Assembly (NCBI RefSeq): GCF_030915445.1
Contig: NZ_CP133264.1
Location: 1,054,001 to 1,118,000, forward strand
From: Clostridium sp. OS1-26
GTDB taxonomy: Bacteria > Bacillota > Clostridia > Clostridiales > Clostridiaceae
Length of the DNA: 64,000 nt
Reading direction: 5' to 3'
Positions 44,932-55,665 of this stretch are shown one piece after another. Each line of letters starts with the position of its first letter. Positions within the stretch are counted from its first letter, which is position 1. Position numbers and translations under genes: made by a program. The notes under the pieces were generated by a model. That model ran no database searches. It was not told the DNA's origin and saw only the letters and a program-made list of their open reading frames with translations.

Positions 44932-45885
44932 CTACCTTCCTTCTTTCCTTAGTTCCTCCGCTATTTTTTCTATTCTTCTTAATCTGTGGTTAACTCCTGA
45001 TTTTCCAACTACTGGATTAAGCATTTCACCTAACTCTTTCAAGGATTCGTCTGGATAGCTTAATCTAAGCTCTGCAATTTCTCTCAAGTTTTTAGGAAGT
45101 CTAGCAAGCCCTATTTCCTTTTGTATAAGCTTTATGCTTTCAACCTGTCTTACCGCTGCATTCACAGTTTTACTTAAATTTGCAGTTTCGCAGTTAACTA
45201 GCCTATTTACGTTATTTCTCATCTCCTTCATTATTCTTACATTTTCTAACTCTAAAAGAGATGCGTGAGCTCCTATTATATTAAGTAAATCTACTATTTG
45301 TTCTCCTTCCTTAAGATAAACTATAAAACTACTTTTTCTTTGTATTACCTTTGAGTTCAAACCATATTCATTTATAAGATTGCTTAGGTCCTCTGCATAC
45401 TCATTATCATGAGTTACAAATTCTAAGTGATAGGTTTTTTCTGGATTACTGATGCTTCCTCCACCTAAAAAAGCTCCTCTAATATATGCTCTTTTACATT
45501 CTTCTGTTTCTATAATATTTCTAGGAATGCTATAGTCTAATGAAAATATATTTTCATTTTCTTTTAGTAAACCAACATCTTTAAGTAATTTGCGCACACC
45601 CATTTCTTCATCAATTAATATTATATACACATTGTTTTTTTTAAGAGAATTACTTCTTTTTACCATTATCTTTGTATGAATATTAAAATGCTCCTTCAGC
45701 ATTTTAAATATTAGCCTAGCAATTGCAGGATTTTCAGTAGTAACTTTAAAGCTAAACTGTTTATTACCACCAAGCAGCAGTGTACCACTGACCTTCATTA
45801 TGGCTGATAGCTCTGCCACTGCCTCCTCTTTGCCTATACCCGTATATCTACAAACTTCATTTTTAACCTTCAACGAAAAAGACAT
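44932..45885 (-). CDS. whiA: Sporulation/cell-division regulator WhiA
   Basis: 317 residues: a degenerate LAGLIDADG homing-endonuclease-like fold (about 1-220; FSLKVKNEVCRY, KRAYIRGAFLGGGSISNPE) and a C-terminal helix-turn-helix (about 225-310; LRLSYPDESLKELGEML). WhiA binds DNA and affects cell division and chromosome segregation in Firmicutes and sporulation in actinomycetes. The start is supported by AGGGAGAGAG. It is third in the conserved rapZ-yvcK-whiA cluster, 11 bases after yvcK. Confidence 0.96.
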   Translation of the reverse strand: MSFSLKVKNEVCRYTGIGKEEAVAELSAIMKVSGTLLLGGNKQFSFKVTTENPAIARLIFKMLKEHFNIHTKIMVKRSNSLKKNNVYIILIDEEMGVRKLLKDVGLLKENENIFSLDYSIPRNIIETEECKRAYIRGAFLGGGSISNPEKTYHLEFVTHDNEYAEDLSNLINEYGLNSKVIQRKSSFIVYLKEGEQIVDLLNIIGAHASLLELENVRIMKEMRNNVNRLVNCETANLSKTVNAAVRQVESIKLIQKEIGLARLPKNLREIAELRLSYPDESLKELGEMLNPVVGKSGVNHRLRRIEKIAEELRKEGR

Positions 45886-45896
45886 GCTCTCTCTCC

Positions 45897-47227
45897 CTAT
45901 TTATTTTTATTTTCCTTTAATCGCTCTGACAAGTAGAAATACTCAATAATTTTCTTTCTATCAAACAACAATTTTTTATCCATAATAGTTTCAATTAATA
46001 TGGAAGCTAACTTTTCAGAATTATGTCTTATTAGACCATTCCTAACTGTTATAAAATCACCTTCAATGATACTTACATTTAATTTTTTTAGTTCATTTTC
46101 ATCTACTGAAACTAGATGAGATGCTTCTTCCTTATATTTTCCTTCTAGCTCATCATCAATTTTACCAACATTTATTACAACATAATCTATAACATTATTT
46201 CCAACATGTTTAAAGATTGATCTTATATGATCCTCAACTCCAAAGCCGTCTGTTTCCCCTCTTTGCGTCATTATATTTGATACATATAACTTTACAGCTT
46301 GAGTTTTATTTACAGCATCAGCAATATCTTTAACTAAAAGATTAGGAATAACACTTGTATAAAGACTTCCCGGGCCCAATATTATAGCATCTGCCTCTAA
46401 TATAGCCTCTACAGCTTCCTTAAGGGCCCTTGCATTTTTGGGCTCGATAAATACTTTCTCAATTGAACTGTTCTGTTTAATAGCTTCTAGTGGAATATTT
46501 GATTCCCCTTCTACTATTGTTCCATTCTTGAGCTTAGCTTTTAATATAATATTATCTAACGTAACAGGCATTACCTTACCTGTTACCGCCAGAACAGAAC
46601 TCATCTTATGAACTGCCTCTTCAAAATTGCTTGAGATTCCATCCATTGCTGCCAAAAATAGGTTCCCAAAGCTTTGATTTTTTAATCTACCATCTTTAAA
46701 TCTATACTGAAGTAGTTCCTCCATAAGTGGTTCCGTATCAGCTAATGATAGAATACAATTTCTTATATCCCCTGGTGGAAGCATCCCTAAGTCTTCTCTT
46801 AAATCTCCTGATCCACCACCATCATCTGCCACCGTAACTATTGCAGTTATATTTGAAGTATAGTATTTCAAACCTCTCAGCATTGTAGATAAACCTGTTC
46901 CCCCGCCTATAGCCACAATTTTAGGCCCTTTTACTAACAATCTTTTTTCATATATTAAATTTTCAAGTTTCCTAGAATCCAAAGAAACATTCAGATATCC
47001 TTTATTTATTAAAGCAATAATTGAACGCATTCCTTGAGTTATAGACACGTATAAAATAAAAACTCCTGAAGTAATCAAAAAACATAAAATGATATATAGT
47101 ACATGCTATAGAATCTTCTGTTTACAAATTCTAGTACACCAAATATTATAAACAAGATCCCCATGGCTCCAAGCATAACCCATCTTTTAACCTTTATGCC
47201 GGGCCTAAACCAGTCTACTATCTTCAT
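45897..47227 (-). CDS. yvcK: YvcK/gluconeogenesis factor family protein, frameshifted near the N-terminus
   Basis: About 443 residues when joined. It starts at ATG 47227, overlapping the rapZ stop as ATGA. The first part has a membrane helix ([16 protein letters not shown]..., [15 protein letters not shown]), then the frame stops after [10 protein letters not shown]. One more T in the T6 run near 47080 continues as [16 protein letters not shown]. The main domain is CofD-like: [36 protein letters not shown] and [16 protein letters not shown]. YvcK is needed for growth on gluconeogenic carbon and for cell shape; it binds UDP-sugars. The N-terminal membrane anchor is usual in clostridial forms. 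Confidence 0.9.
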
Positions 47228-48107
47228 AGTTTTTTACCACCTTTATTAGTGTCTTCCTCTATATCTCTATGATCAATATTCACCTTGTATCCATTATCCT
47301 TTAACTTATTAAATATTGAATTCGCAATAGTTACAGACCTGTGTCTGCCTCCTGTACAACCTATTGATACTATGAGCTGTCTTTTCCCTTCTTTTAAGTA
47401 ACTAGGAATTAAAAAGCTCAACATATCCTCTAATTTACCAATAAATTTTTTAGTTTCTTCAAATCCCATAACATAGCTTCTAACGGGCTCATCATTTCCT
47501 GAGTATTTTTTCAACTCTGGAATATAATAGGGATTAGGTAAAAATCTTACATCAAATACTAAATCAGAGTCTACAGGTATCCCATATTTAAATCCAAATG
47601 AGAGCACTGTTATCATCAATTCTGTTTCCATCTGTCCTTCTTCTGCATAAATCTTCGTTATTTCTTCTCTTAACTCTCTTGTTGCAAGTTTTGATGTATC
47701 AATGATATTGTCAGCTCTATCCTTAACCTCTCTTAGTTTGTTTCTTTCTAATAATATGCCATTTAGTATTCTTCCATCTGGAGCTAAAGGGTGCTTTCTC
47801 CTGCTTTCTTTAAACCTTTTTATTAATACCTCATCAGAAGCATCTAAAAACAAAATTTCATACTTATATCCTTCACTTGTTAAGTACTTAAGACTCTCAA
47901 ATAGATCATCAAAAAGTTTCCGCCTCTTATATCTATTACTAAAGCTATTTTATCAATTTTACCATCGGTTTGGTAGCAAGCCTCTGCAAATTTAGGTATT
48001 AATGTAGGCGGAAGGTTATCTACACAAAAATATCCTAAATCCTCTAGATTTCTTATAGCTTGAGTTTTTCCTGCTCCCGATAGACCTGTTACTATAACAA
48101 ATCTCAT
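47224..48107 (-). CDS. rapZ: RNase adapter protein / nucleotide-binding protein RapZ (YvcJ), frameshifted
   Basis: About 294 residues when joined, the normal length. ATG at 48107 follows GGAGG. The N-terminal kinase-like domain has Walker [20 protein letters not shown] and [13 protein letters not shown]; the C-terminal domain has [15 protein letters not shown]. The frame breaks after DIRGGN: one more T in the T5 run near 47913 gives [12 protein letters not shown] and joins [14 protein letters not shown]. In E. coli RapZ controls GlmZ sRNA decay; the Firmicutes homologue YvcJ binds GTP and affects competence. It is translationally coupled to yvcK. Confidence 0.92.
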
Positions 48108-48232
48108 AGTCAACCCTCCTGTTAGCGATTTACCTTTATTGTTTCTAATGTTAAAATTGTATATTCCAAATACAATAATATACATTCATTTTATAATTAT
48201 AACACAACAATTTATAAGAAGGAATAGAATAT

Positions 48233-48277
48233 AAAATGGAGAATTTAACATCAAACTAGTGTTAAATTCTCCATTTT
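48233..48277. terminator. Terminator between murB and rapZ
   Basis: A perfect 18-bp stem (AAAATGGAGAATTTAACA and complement) with a 9-base loop and T-rich flanks. It follows the murB stop on the minus strand. Confidence 0.85.
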
Positions 48278-48305
48278 TCTATTTTGTAATCTCTACTTTA
48301 AATTC

Positions 48306-49232
48306 CTAAATATTACTGCAATCTTCTCCTATAATTCTTACCTCAGTATATAAATCTACATTAAACTTGTCTTTTACCTTATCCTGTACAAATTTAATCA
48401 AGTCTAAGATATCTTTGGCTGTAGCTTCCCCCTTGTTTATTATAAAACCAGAGTGTTTTGCAGAAACTTCAGCTCCACCAATACTTACTCCCTTTAAACC
48501 ACTATCTTCTATAAGTTTAGCAGCAAAATATCCTTCAGGTCTTTTAAATGTACTTCCAGCAGATGGATACTCAAGTGGTTGCTTTTCACTTCTTCTTCTA
48601 TTTAGATCATCTATTCTATCCTTTATTTTTTGATGCTCACCTTTCTGAAGCTTAAATGTAACCTCCAGAACAGTATATCCATGTTTAAGTATAGAGCTCA
48701 TTCTATATCCTAGCTCTAGTTCCTCTTTATTCAGAACTGTTATGTTTCCATTGTTATCTATGATTTTAGCACTTTCTATAACATTTGCTATTTCTCCATT
48801 ATAAGCACCTGCATTCATCGCAGCAGCTCCTCCAATGCTTCCTGGAATACCGCACGCGAATTCAAAACCTGTTAAACTATTTTCTAGCACCACATCTGAA
48901 ACGTCTTTTAATTGCGCTCCACTTTGTGCAATTATTTTTTCACCTTCTATTTTTATATCATCTAATTTACATAATTTAATAATTGCACCTCGTATTCCAC
49001 CATCTTTTACAAGTAAGTTAGTTCCATTTCCTATTATGTAGTATGGAACGTTATTTTCTCTACATAACTTTATAACATCTAATACTTGTTGAAAGCTTTT
49101 AGGCGTCACTAATACATCTACTGGACCTCCTACCTTAAAGGATGTATGGTTTTTCATTAGTGCATCTATTTCTATATTTTCATCATCTAATATATTAGTT
49201 AACTTTGTACTAAAATCCTTAAATTTATTCAT
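48306..49232 (-). CDS. murB: UDP-N-acetylenolpyruvoylglucosamine reductase
   Basis: 308-residue FAD enzyme that makes UDP-MurNAc for peptidoglycan. The FAD motif is [20 protein letters not shown] near 75; [20 protein letters not shown] near 140 and [19 protein letters not shown] near 225 carry the catalytic serine region of the type II enzyme. ATG at 49232 is selected because AGGAG precedes it; the open frame upstream has no ribosome site. It follows the PHP phosphatase gene and is terminated by the hairpin at 48233-48277. Confidence 0.96.
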   Translation of the reverse strand: MNKFKDFSTKLTNILDDENIEIDALMKNHTSFKVGGPVDVLVTPKSFQQVLDVIKLCRENNVPYYIIGNGTNLLVKDGGIRGAIIKLCKLDDIKIEGEKIIAQSGAQLKDVSDVVLENSLTGFEFACGIPGSIGGAAAMNAGAYNGEIANVIESAKIIDNNGNITVLNKEELELGYRMSSILKHGYTVLEVTFKLQKGEHQKIKDRIDDLNRRRSEKQPLEYPSAGSTFKRPEGYFAAKLIEDSGLKGVSIGGAEVSAKHSGFIINKGEATAKDILDLIKFVQDKVKDKFNVDLYTEVRIIGEDCSNI

Positions 49233-49293
49233 GGCATATTCTCCTTGAAAATTAAAATTACGTATCATTTTTAGTATAATGTATGTACAATTC

Positions 49294-50025
49294 TTAATCA
49301 AGATTAATATCTTGAAGCTTTCCTTTTTTCTTTAAATATTTTATAAATTTAGCCTCATTAACATTCATTATGAGATCTTCAGCTATACCTACTTTTTTTA
49401 ATACCTTCTCTGCCTTTGGAAATTTTCCTATTTGGAAACAAGTGTGTGCATCACTTCCTAATATTATATTAGTACTATGCTTTTTACATAACTCTGCTAT
49501 TCTAAGACAGTTGTCCTCGCTACCTTCTCTTGAATTGAAGGAACCATTGTTTATCTCTATAAGAATGTCTTTATCTTTAGCCTTCTTTATCACTTCTTCT
49601 TCCCAAATAGGGAAAGCTGGATTACCAGGATGACCGATAATGTGTACATTTTCATTATTCATGATATTCAATAATGCCTGCGTATTTTCATCTTTATTGC
49701 CAGGCTTTATACATACATCGTGTAGACTAGCAATAATAACGTCTAGTCTTTTTTGTGTTTTATCTGGTATATCCAAATTTCCTTTAAAATCTAAGATATT
49801 TGCTTCACAACCTCTAAGAATTATCACTCCAAATAACTCTCTTGGTAATACTTTTAGATTATTAAAATAGAATATATGTGGTCCACCCGGCATCTTAGGC
49901 CCGTGATCTGTAGTTGCTAAAATTTTAATTCCATTATTAGATGCCTCTTTTACATTTTCCAGCCATGTAGTATAGGCATGGCCACTAGCCACAGTATGAG
50001 TGTGTGCATCTAAAACATATTTCAT
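49294..50025 (-). CDS. PHP-domain phosphatase (YcdX family)
   Basis: 243 residues. The metal-binding histidines and acids appear in [52 protein letters not shown] and GSDAHTC, the full PHP set. YcdX-type proteins are trinuclear zinc phosphoesterases; the physiological substrate is not settled. GGGAGG lies before the ATG, 12 bases after uvrC. The gene sits between uvrC and murB, probably in one transcript; a cytosolic role is inferred from the absence of a signal peptide. Confidence 0.92.
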   Translation of the reverse strand: MKYVLDAHTHTVASGHAYTTWLENVKEASNNGIKILATTDHGPKMPGGPHIFYFNNLKVLPRELFGVIILRGCEANILDFKGNLDIPDKTQKRLDVIIASLHDVCIKPGNKDENTQALLNIMNNENVHIIGHPGNPAFPIWEEEVIKKAKDKDILIEINNGSFNSREGSEDNCLRIAELCKKHSTNIILGSDAHTCFQIGKFPKAEKVLKKVGIAEDLIMNVNEAKFIKYLKKKGKLQDINLD

Positions 50026-50037
50026 TAAGTTACCTCC

Positions 50038-51903
50038 CTAATTTTGGCTCTTAAAATAGTCTATGATACTTTGAGCCGCCTTTTTATCTATAGAATGTGT
50101 ATCAATTAATTCATCAAAAGTTGCTTTTTTTATGCTATCTATACTTCCAAATTTCTTTAGAAGCTCTTTTCTTCTTTTTTCTCCTATACCAGGAATATCC
50201 TCCAATATGGAATGAAGCACTCTCTTATTTCTTAAACTTCTGTGATATGTTATGGCAAACCTATGCACCTCATCCTGTATCCTTGTAACTAACCTCATAA
50301 CATTAGAATGCATGCTTAATGAAAGCTCTTCATTATTATATATTAAACCCCTTGTATTATGTTTATCGTCCTTTACCATCCCGCATACAGGTATACTAAT
50401 ATTAAAGCTCTTTAATACATCTAAGGCAATATTCACCTGTCCTCTTCCTCCATCCATTAATATTAAATCTGGAAAAATACAGAACTTGCCTGAACTTAAA
50501 TCTAATTGTCTCTCTTGTATACCCTTTATTTCTTCTAGTCCATGCTGAAATCTTCTGGCTAAAATTTCTCTCATGCTATCATAATCATTTGCACCTTTTA
50601 CTGTATTTATTTTAAATCTTCTATAGTCACTATTTTTAGCTCTACCTTCTTCAAAAACAACCATAGTTCCAACAGAGTCCACTCCCTGTATATTTGAAAT
50701 ATCATATGCCTCTATCCTGTGAGGAATATCCTCTAAATTAAGTATATCGGAAATCTCCTTTAAAGATGTCTTGTAAAGTTCTTTTTCCTGAATAATTTTT
50801 AATTTAAAATGTTCTAATGTCATCTTTGCATTTTTTTCTACAAGATTAATAGTATCTTTTTTTTCACCCTTTTGAGGTATTTTAATAATTACCTTTGAAC
50901 CTCGCTTCATTCCCAGCCATTCCTGTAAAAGATCTTGGTCCTCAATAACTGGAACATATATTGTCTTTGGAATATATGCTGTACCTCCATAAAATTCTTT
51001 TATGAAGGTAGAAACAACTTCCTTCTTGTCTGCATCAACAGTATTTTCTATAATAAAATGCTCTCTGCCAGTTATTTTACCACCTCTTAAGAAAAACACT
51101 TGAACGCAGCTATCTTTTTCATCATTATATATATTTATAAAGTCTTCATCCTCAAAATTTCCTGTAATTATCTTCTGCTTTTCCGTAATTTTTCCCACAG
51201 CTAAAAGCTTATCTCTTAAAGCAGCTGCCTTTTCAAATTCTAGATTTTCAGAAGCCTGCTCCATTTCTTCTTTTAAGGATTTTAATATATTTTTGTCTCT
51301 TCCTGATAATAAGTCTATTATATCAGAAACTATCTTACCATAGTCCTTTTTACTGATATGCCCACCACAAGGCGCATTGCACAAGCCTATATGATAATTA
51401 AGGCATGGTCTTGTTTTTTCTCCATCCTCTTTTATAGATTTTTTGCAGTTTCTCACAGGAAATATCTTCTTGAGTAGCTCTATTGTTTCATAGACAGCAG
51501 AAGTATCTGTATAAGGCCCAAAATACTTAGCTCCATCTTTGGCTAACATTCTAGTTGTAAATACTCTTGGAAAATCTTCATTTGTTGTTATCTTTATAAA
51601 TGGGTAATGTTTATCATCCTTAAGTAGAATATTATATCTTGGTCTGTATTTCTTAATTAAATTACATTCTAGTATAAGTGCTTCCATTTCTGAATCTGTT
51701 ACTATATATTCAAATTCAGATATATTTTTCACCATAGCCTTAACTTTTTCTGAATGATTTTTTGAACTTTGAAAGTACTGTCTAACTCTATTTTTTAATA
51801 CCTTAGCTTTTCCAACATATATGATTTCCCCTAAGGAATTTTTCATTAAATATACTCCAGGTTTGTCTGGCAAAACCTTTAATTGATATTCAAAATCAAA
51901 CAC
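50038..51903 (-). CDS. uvrC: Excinuclease ABC subunit C
   Basis: About 621 residues. The GIY-YIG nuclease is at the N-terminus (PDKPGVYLMKNSLGEIIYVG), with the UVR motif near 205, the RNase H-like C-terminal nuclease (DISNIQGVDSVGTMVVFEEG and ILMDGGRGQVN) and a helix-hairpin-helix (LEDIPGIGEKRRKELLKKFG). It makes both incisions in nucleotide excision repair with UvrA and UvrB, whose genes are in this window at 56-61 kb. GTG at 51903 is the preferred start: AGGAGTGAT is 3-6 bases upstream and family proteins begin MFDFEYQL. Confidence 0.96.
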   Translation of the reverse strand: MFDFEYQLKVLPDKPGVYLMKNSLGEIIYVGKAKVLKNRVRQYFQSSKNHSEKVKAMVKNISEFEYIVTDSEMEALILECNLIKKYRPRYNILLKDDKHYPFIKITTNEDFPRVFTTRMLAKDGAKYFGPYTDTSAVYETIELLKKIFPVRNCKKSIKEDGEKTRPCLNYHIGLCNAPCGGHISKKDYGKIVSDIIDLLSGRDKNILKSLKEEMEQASENLEFEKAAALRDKLLAVGKITEKQKIITGNFEDEDFINIYNDEKDSCVQVFFLRGGKITGREHFIIENTVDADKKEVVSTFIKEFYGGTAYIPKTIYVPVIEDQDLLQEWLGMKRGSKVIIKIPQKGEKKDTINLVEKNAKMTLEHFKLKIIQEKELYKTSLKEISDILNLEDIPHRIEAYDISNIQGVDSVGTMVVFEEGRAKNSDYRRFKINTVKGANDYDSMREILARRFQHGLEEIKGIQERQLDLSSGKFCIFPDLILMDGGRGQVNIALDVLKSFNISIPVCGMVKDDKHNTRGLIYNNEELSLSMHSNVMRLVTRIQDEVHRFAITYHRSLRNKRVLHSILEDIPGIGEKRRKELLKKFGSIDSIKKATFDELIDTHSIDKKAAQSIIDYFKSQN

Positions 51904-51918
51904 ATAATCACTCCTATT

Positions 51919-51975
51919 AGGCATATTCAAATAAATATACTGTCATACTAACTTGTTATTCATTTGAATATGCCT
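51919..51975. repeat. 57-nt palindrome of the AGGCATATTCAAAT family
   Basis: AGGCATATTCAAAT at 51919-51932 and its exact complement at 51962-51975, with a 29-base centre. It lies between the YdjM-like gene and uvrC, partly overlapping sequence just upstream of the uvrC ribosome site. Confidence 0.75.
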
Positions 51976-51981
51976 TAATTC

Positions 51982-52590
51982 TTATTTACAAAAAATCATC
52001 GGAATCTTATATATTGCAAATAGAAGTCCAAATATTGCAAGCAATTCTTCTATAGTAGTTCCAAGCCTCGAATTTGTCTTATATGTAACAGGAAATTTTA
52101 CTTTTTTACTTCTAAAAGGATATAGAAGAGGAACTCCCCTATTAGTTGTCATATCACATAATAAATGCATGCCATATCCTATCATGAAATAATATACTAA
52201 AAAATGTATGTTGTACATATTTCCTATGTATCCTGCAATAAATGAGAAAATAATCATTCCTGAAAGACTATGAGTTAACCCATTTCTGTGCGAGGATATT
52301 GCAATTATTATAAAAGATATTCCCACTGCTTTCATAATAGGTTCTTTTGCATAAAGATAATCATACCATAATATTACTACGCCAATACACATATAAAGAA
52401 TAATTTTAGTTGCTTTATTTTTAAAGGGAAGTATATACTTATTTATAATGCTTTTAGGGTGGTCAATATCTGGCAATATGGATGCCAAAATTACCACTAT
52501 AATGCCAATGTAATTAGACTTTTCCGGTAAGCTGTTGTAAAGTGATAAGAAAGTGACTACTCCAATCCCAGCATGAGTTTTACCCTTCAT
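51982..52590 (-). CDS. YdjM-family membrane-bound metal-dependent hydrolase
   Basis: 202 residues with several membrane helices. The family pattern starts MKGKTHAGIGVVTFLSL, with SILPDIDHPKS, SSHRNGLTHSLSG and HLLCDMTTNRGVPLLYPF, the conserved histidines and aspartates that probably bind metal. ATG at 52590 follows GAGGAG; the frame is open 14 codons further without support. The family (PF04307) is poorly characterised; some members are SOS genes. It lies upstream of uvrC on the same strand. Confidence 0.9.
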   Translation of the reverse strand: MKGKTHAGIGVVTFLSLYNSLPEKSNYIGIIVVILASILPDIDHPKSIINKYILPFKNKATKIILYMCIGVVILWYDYLYAKEPIMKAVGISFIIIAISSHRNGLTHSLSGMIIFSFIAGYIGNMYNIHFLVYYFMIGYGMHLLCDMTTNRGVPLLYPFRSKKVKFPVTYKTNSRLGTTIEELLAIFGLLFAIYKIPMIFCK

Positions 52591-52749
52591 AATTACTCCT
52601 CTTAAAAATAATCTAATACAAACTTTAGACATATTTATACTAAATTATTTTTATATCTCGATTATTGTCTATATTATATCACTAAAGCTTTAATAATTTT
52701 ACTTTTTACAACAAAAAATTTCCCGGGAAAATATACAATGTAAAAAAAT

Positions 52750-52790
52750 AAAATGTCAGTAGAAATTTTCCTATATCTACCGACATTTTA
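52750..52790 (-). terminator. Terminator of the wall-synthesis module
   Basis: AAAATGTCAGTAGA / TCTACCGACATTTT, 14 bp with one mismatch, then TTTTTTTA on the minus strand, after the PBP gene. Confidence 0.85.
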
Positions 52791-52864
52791 TTTGCTAATT
52801 TACCAAATTAATCCATTTACTTGAATATATTATAGTGGTAAATGAAAAATTAAAGAAATATATA

Positions 52865-54291
52865 TTATTTTCTTAATGCCGTTCTCATCACTTCAGATGC
52901 TATTCTAGCTGCAGCTTTACCACCTTGACCTCCATCTTCCACAATTACTGCTACTGCTACTTGTGGATCATTATAAGGAGCGAAACCTATAAACCATGAA
53001 TGAGGTGGAGCATCTTTTCCTTCATATTGGTGATCTGCTGTTCCTGTTTTTCCGCCAACCTCAATACCCTCTATAGCTGCATTAACACCAGTTCCTTCCT
53101 GAACAACAGACTTCATAAAGTCTTTCATAGTATTTGCCGTATCAGTAGAAATAATCTGACCTAATGATTCAGGTTGAATATCCTTAACTAACTGTCCTTT
53201 ACTTGTAACAATGTCTTTTACTAGATATGGTTTCATCATTATTCCGCTATTAGCTATAGTACTTGTAATTACTGCCATCTGAAGTGGGCTGGCAAGGTCA
53301 CTACTTTGCCCTATAGCACTTTGAGCAATACTTCCTTTTTCATTCTTTTTCAATGTAGGAAATTTGCTAGCTTCAACCGGAATACCATCTGCTGGTATTT
53401 CCTTATTTAAATAGAACTTTTCTGCAGTTTGTTTTAGTTTATCATTACCAAGCTCTAAACCTAGAGTTCCAAATACCACATTACTTGAGTGTGTGTAAGC
53501 ATCTCTAAAACTTAAATTTCCTAATACTTCACCATTAAAATTATGAAGTGAGTAATCCTTAGCAATATACAGACTTCCATTATCCTCAAATGTTCTATTC
53601 TTTATTCCTGGAATATTTTCTAACGCACTTATAGCAGTTATTGTTTTAAATGTAGACCCTGGTGGATATAATCCTGCAGATGCTCTATTTATTAGAGGAA
53701 AATTCTTATCTTTATTAATATCAGCCCAAATCTCTTGTAAATTATTAGGGTTGAAAGATGGCTTAGATACCATTGCCAATATCTCTCCAGTTCTAGGATT
53801 TAATGCAACTACCGCACCCTTGTTATCACCTAGTAAATCATATGCTTTTTTTTGTGTTTCAAAATCAAGCGTTGTTTTTAAGTTATTACCAATTTTCTCT
53901 TCTGTTTTTCCCTTACTTAGTAATAAGCTTTTTATGTTATCTTTAATATCTGTAGACATAAGCTCTTCATCGTATTTCCTCTCAAGTCCTGTTATTCCAT
54001 ATTTTATATCTACATATCCCAATACATGTGCGAACAATTCTCCACCTGTGTATTCTCTTTTTGCGTTTCATTATTAATTCTTTCACTCTTAGTAAGAGGT
54101 TTGTCATTCCTATCGTAAATAGTTCCTCTTAACACTTCATTTCTTTTAACCCACAATCTTTTATTGTATGGACTATTTACTATTTTAGGTCCTACTATTA
54201 TTTCAAAATAAGTTATATAAGATATTAACCCTATAAAACATATCAAGAAAATTATAAGAACTTTTTTTATACTATTTGATATATCGTTCAT
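52865..54291 (-). CDS. Class B penicillin-binding protein (PbpA-like), frameshifted
   Basis: About 475 residues when joined. It has an N-terminal signal anchor (VLIIFLICFIGLISYITYF), a reduced dimerisation region (VLRGTIYDRND), and a transpeptidase with SxxK in PPGSTFKTITA, SxN in HSSNVVFG and KTG in VGGKTGTAD. It cross-links peptidoglycan outside the membrane. The frame breaks after INNETQK at an A5 run near 54062; one more A gives REYTGGELFAHVLG. The size and neighbours recall actinobacterial PbpA. The start lies 2 bases after the RodA-like gene, so the two should be co-translated. Confidence 0.9.
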
Positions 54292-54293
54292 AT

Positions 54294-55496
54294 TTATCTA
54301 CCCTCTTCTGATATCTTTTGGATTATACCTAATGAAAAAAACGTAATAAGCATAGAGCTTCCTCCGTAACTCACTAAAGGCAGTGTTATACCTGTAAGAG
54401 GTATTGCATTCATAACTCCACCAACTATAACAAGTACTTGTGACGCTATCATAGCACTATATCCAACTGCAAGTAATCTTGAAAACTTATCTTCCACGTA
54501 AACCGCTGCCCTCATGCATCTATAGAAAAGCAAGAAATACAATATTATTATCCCGAAACCTATAAGTATTCCAAGCTCTTCACATAAAACAGCAAAGATA
54601 AAGTCTGTGGTGTTAACTGGCACATATTCTGGGTGTCCGAGTCCTAATCCAGTACCAGTTAATCCTCCTGAAGCTATTGAAAACATCGATTGTACTACCT
54701 GATAGCTTTTTCCAGTAGCATAAGGCCACGGATTCATCCATATTAAAACTCTTGTTTTCACATGGTCAAATAGTCTATAACTTACAACCGCGCCTACAGT
54801 AAATAATCCGATACAGGTAGCTACATAGCTAAACTTCGATGTAGTTATATAAAGCATTGTTATTGATATTCCAAAGAATATTAACGCAGAACCAAGATCC
54901 TTTTGTAGCACCATGAACCCTAAAGACACCATTACTACTATCCCAGGAATTATGAGGTCTTTAAAATTTTCATAATCCTTTAGCTCAGAAGCTAAATAGG
55001 CTACTAAAAATAACTTTCCAAACTCAGAAGGCTGAAAACTGTATCCCCCTATTACAATCCAATTCTTAGAACCATTTATTTCTGTTCCCATTAACATAGC
55101 CATACTCATAAATATCAAAGTACATACTAAATAAGCATATTTATACTTACTAAAGCTCTTTAAATCTGGCAGCAATACAACTATTAATATAAATCCTGTT
55201 ACTCCTATAGCAAACCAAATTATTTGCTTTATTGAATTCGCTGTATTAATTCTATAGATCATAACCATTCCTATAACGGATAGTATGCTAGAAAAAATAA
55301 ATATATATTTATCACCATCTGAAAAAAACTTTCTTATTATTATATATGAATATCCTATAAGCAAACATGTAACTATAGCCATAATCATAGCCCCTTTATC
55401 AACGGGTTGTTTAAGTATGGCTAGGTTAAGAAAACACACTAAACACAAAAGATATGTGTATCTTAAAAGTTTTTTCTCATCTCTACTCGTGTCCAA
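54294..55496 (-). CDS. FtsW/RodA/SpoVE family glycosyltransferase
   Basis: About 400 residues with about ten or more membrane helices: a SEDS peptidoglycan polymerase. Family features are NGSKNWIVIGGYSFQPSEFG, the catalytic-loop region with QKDLGSALIFF, PWPYATGKSYQVVQS, GLGLGHPEYVPVNTTDFIFA and the C-terminal TGITLPLVSYGGSSMLITF. Start TTG at 55496 fits a GGTGGTGATT site; other starts upstream lack one. It is paired with the class B PBP downstream, the usual SEDS-bPBP partnership. Whether it serves elongation, division or sporulation cannot be told. Confidence 0.93.
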   Translation of the reverse strand: MDTSRDEKKLLRYTYLLCLVCFLNLAILKQPVDKGAMIMAIVTCLLIGYSYIIIRKFFSDGDKYIFIFSSILSVIGMVMIYRINTANSIKQIIWFAIGVTGFILIVVLLPDLKSFSKYKYAYLVCTLIFMSMAMLMGTEINGSKNWIVIGGYSFQPSEFGKLFLVAYLASELKDYENFKDLIIPGIVVMVSLGFMVLQKDLGSALIFFGISITMLYITTSKFSYVATCIGLFTVGAVVSYRLFDHVKTRVLIWMNPWPYATGKSYQVVQSMFSIASGGLTGTGLGLGHPEYVPVNTTDFIFAVLCEELGILIGFGIIILYFLLFYRCMRAAVYVEDKFSRLLAVGYSAMIASQVLVIVGGVMNAIPLTGITLPLVSYGGSSMLITFFSLGIIQKISEEGR

Positions 55497-55569
55497 AATA
55501 ATCACCACCACATCATAAAATTTCAAACAGGTCATCTAAAAAATAATAGCTAGAGATGGCTAAATAGCC

Positions 55570-55623
55570 AAAAGTGAAAAAACCTAGGAACTTAAAGTAT
55601 AAGTTCCTATGCTTTTCACTTTT
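55570..55623 (-). terminator. Hairpin terminator/attenuator between FHA and RodA-like genes
   Basis: Inner stem TAGGAACTT / AAGTTCCTA followed by GGTTTTTTC on the minus strand, inside an outer AAAAGTGAAAA / TTTTCACTTTT pair. It would reduce read-through from the FHA gene. Confidence 0.75.
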
Positions 55624-55665
55624 ATCATAATATACTATATAACTTTATACTTAAATATACATTCA

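Noticed and set aside
54010..54291. Programmed frameshifting as explanation for the PBP, rapZ, uvrB and protease breaks
   Set aside because: Several unrelated core genes share the same defect type without conserved slippery heptamers or downstream structures, which fits sequencing error better.
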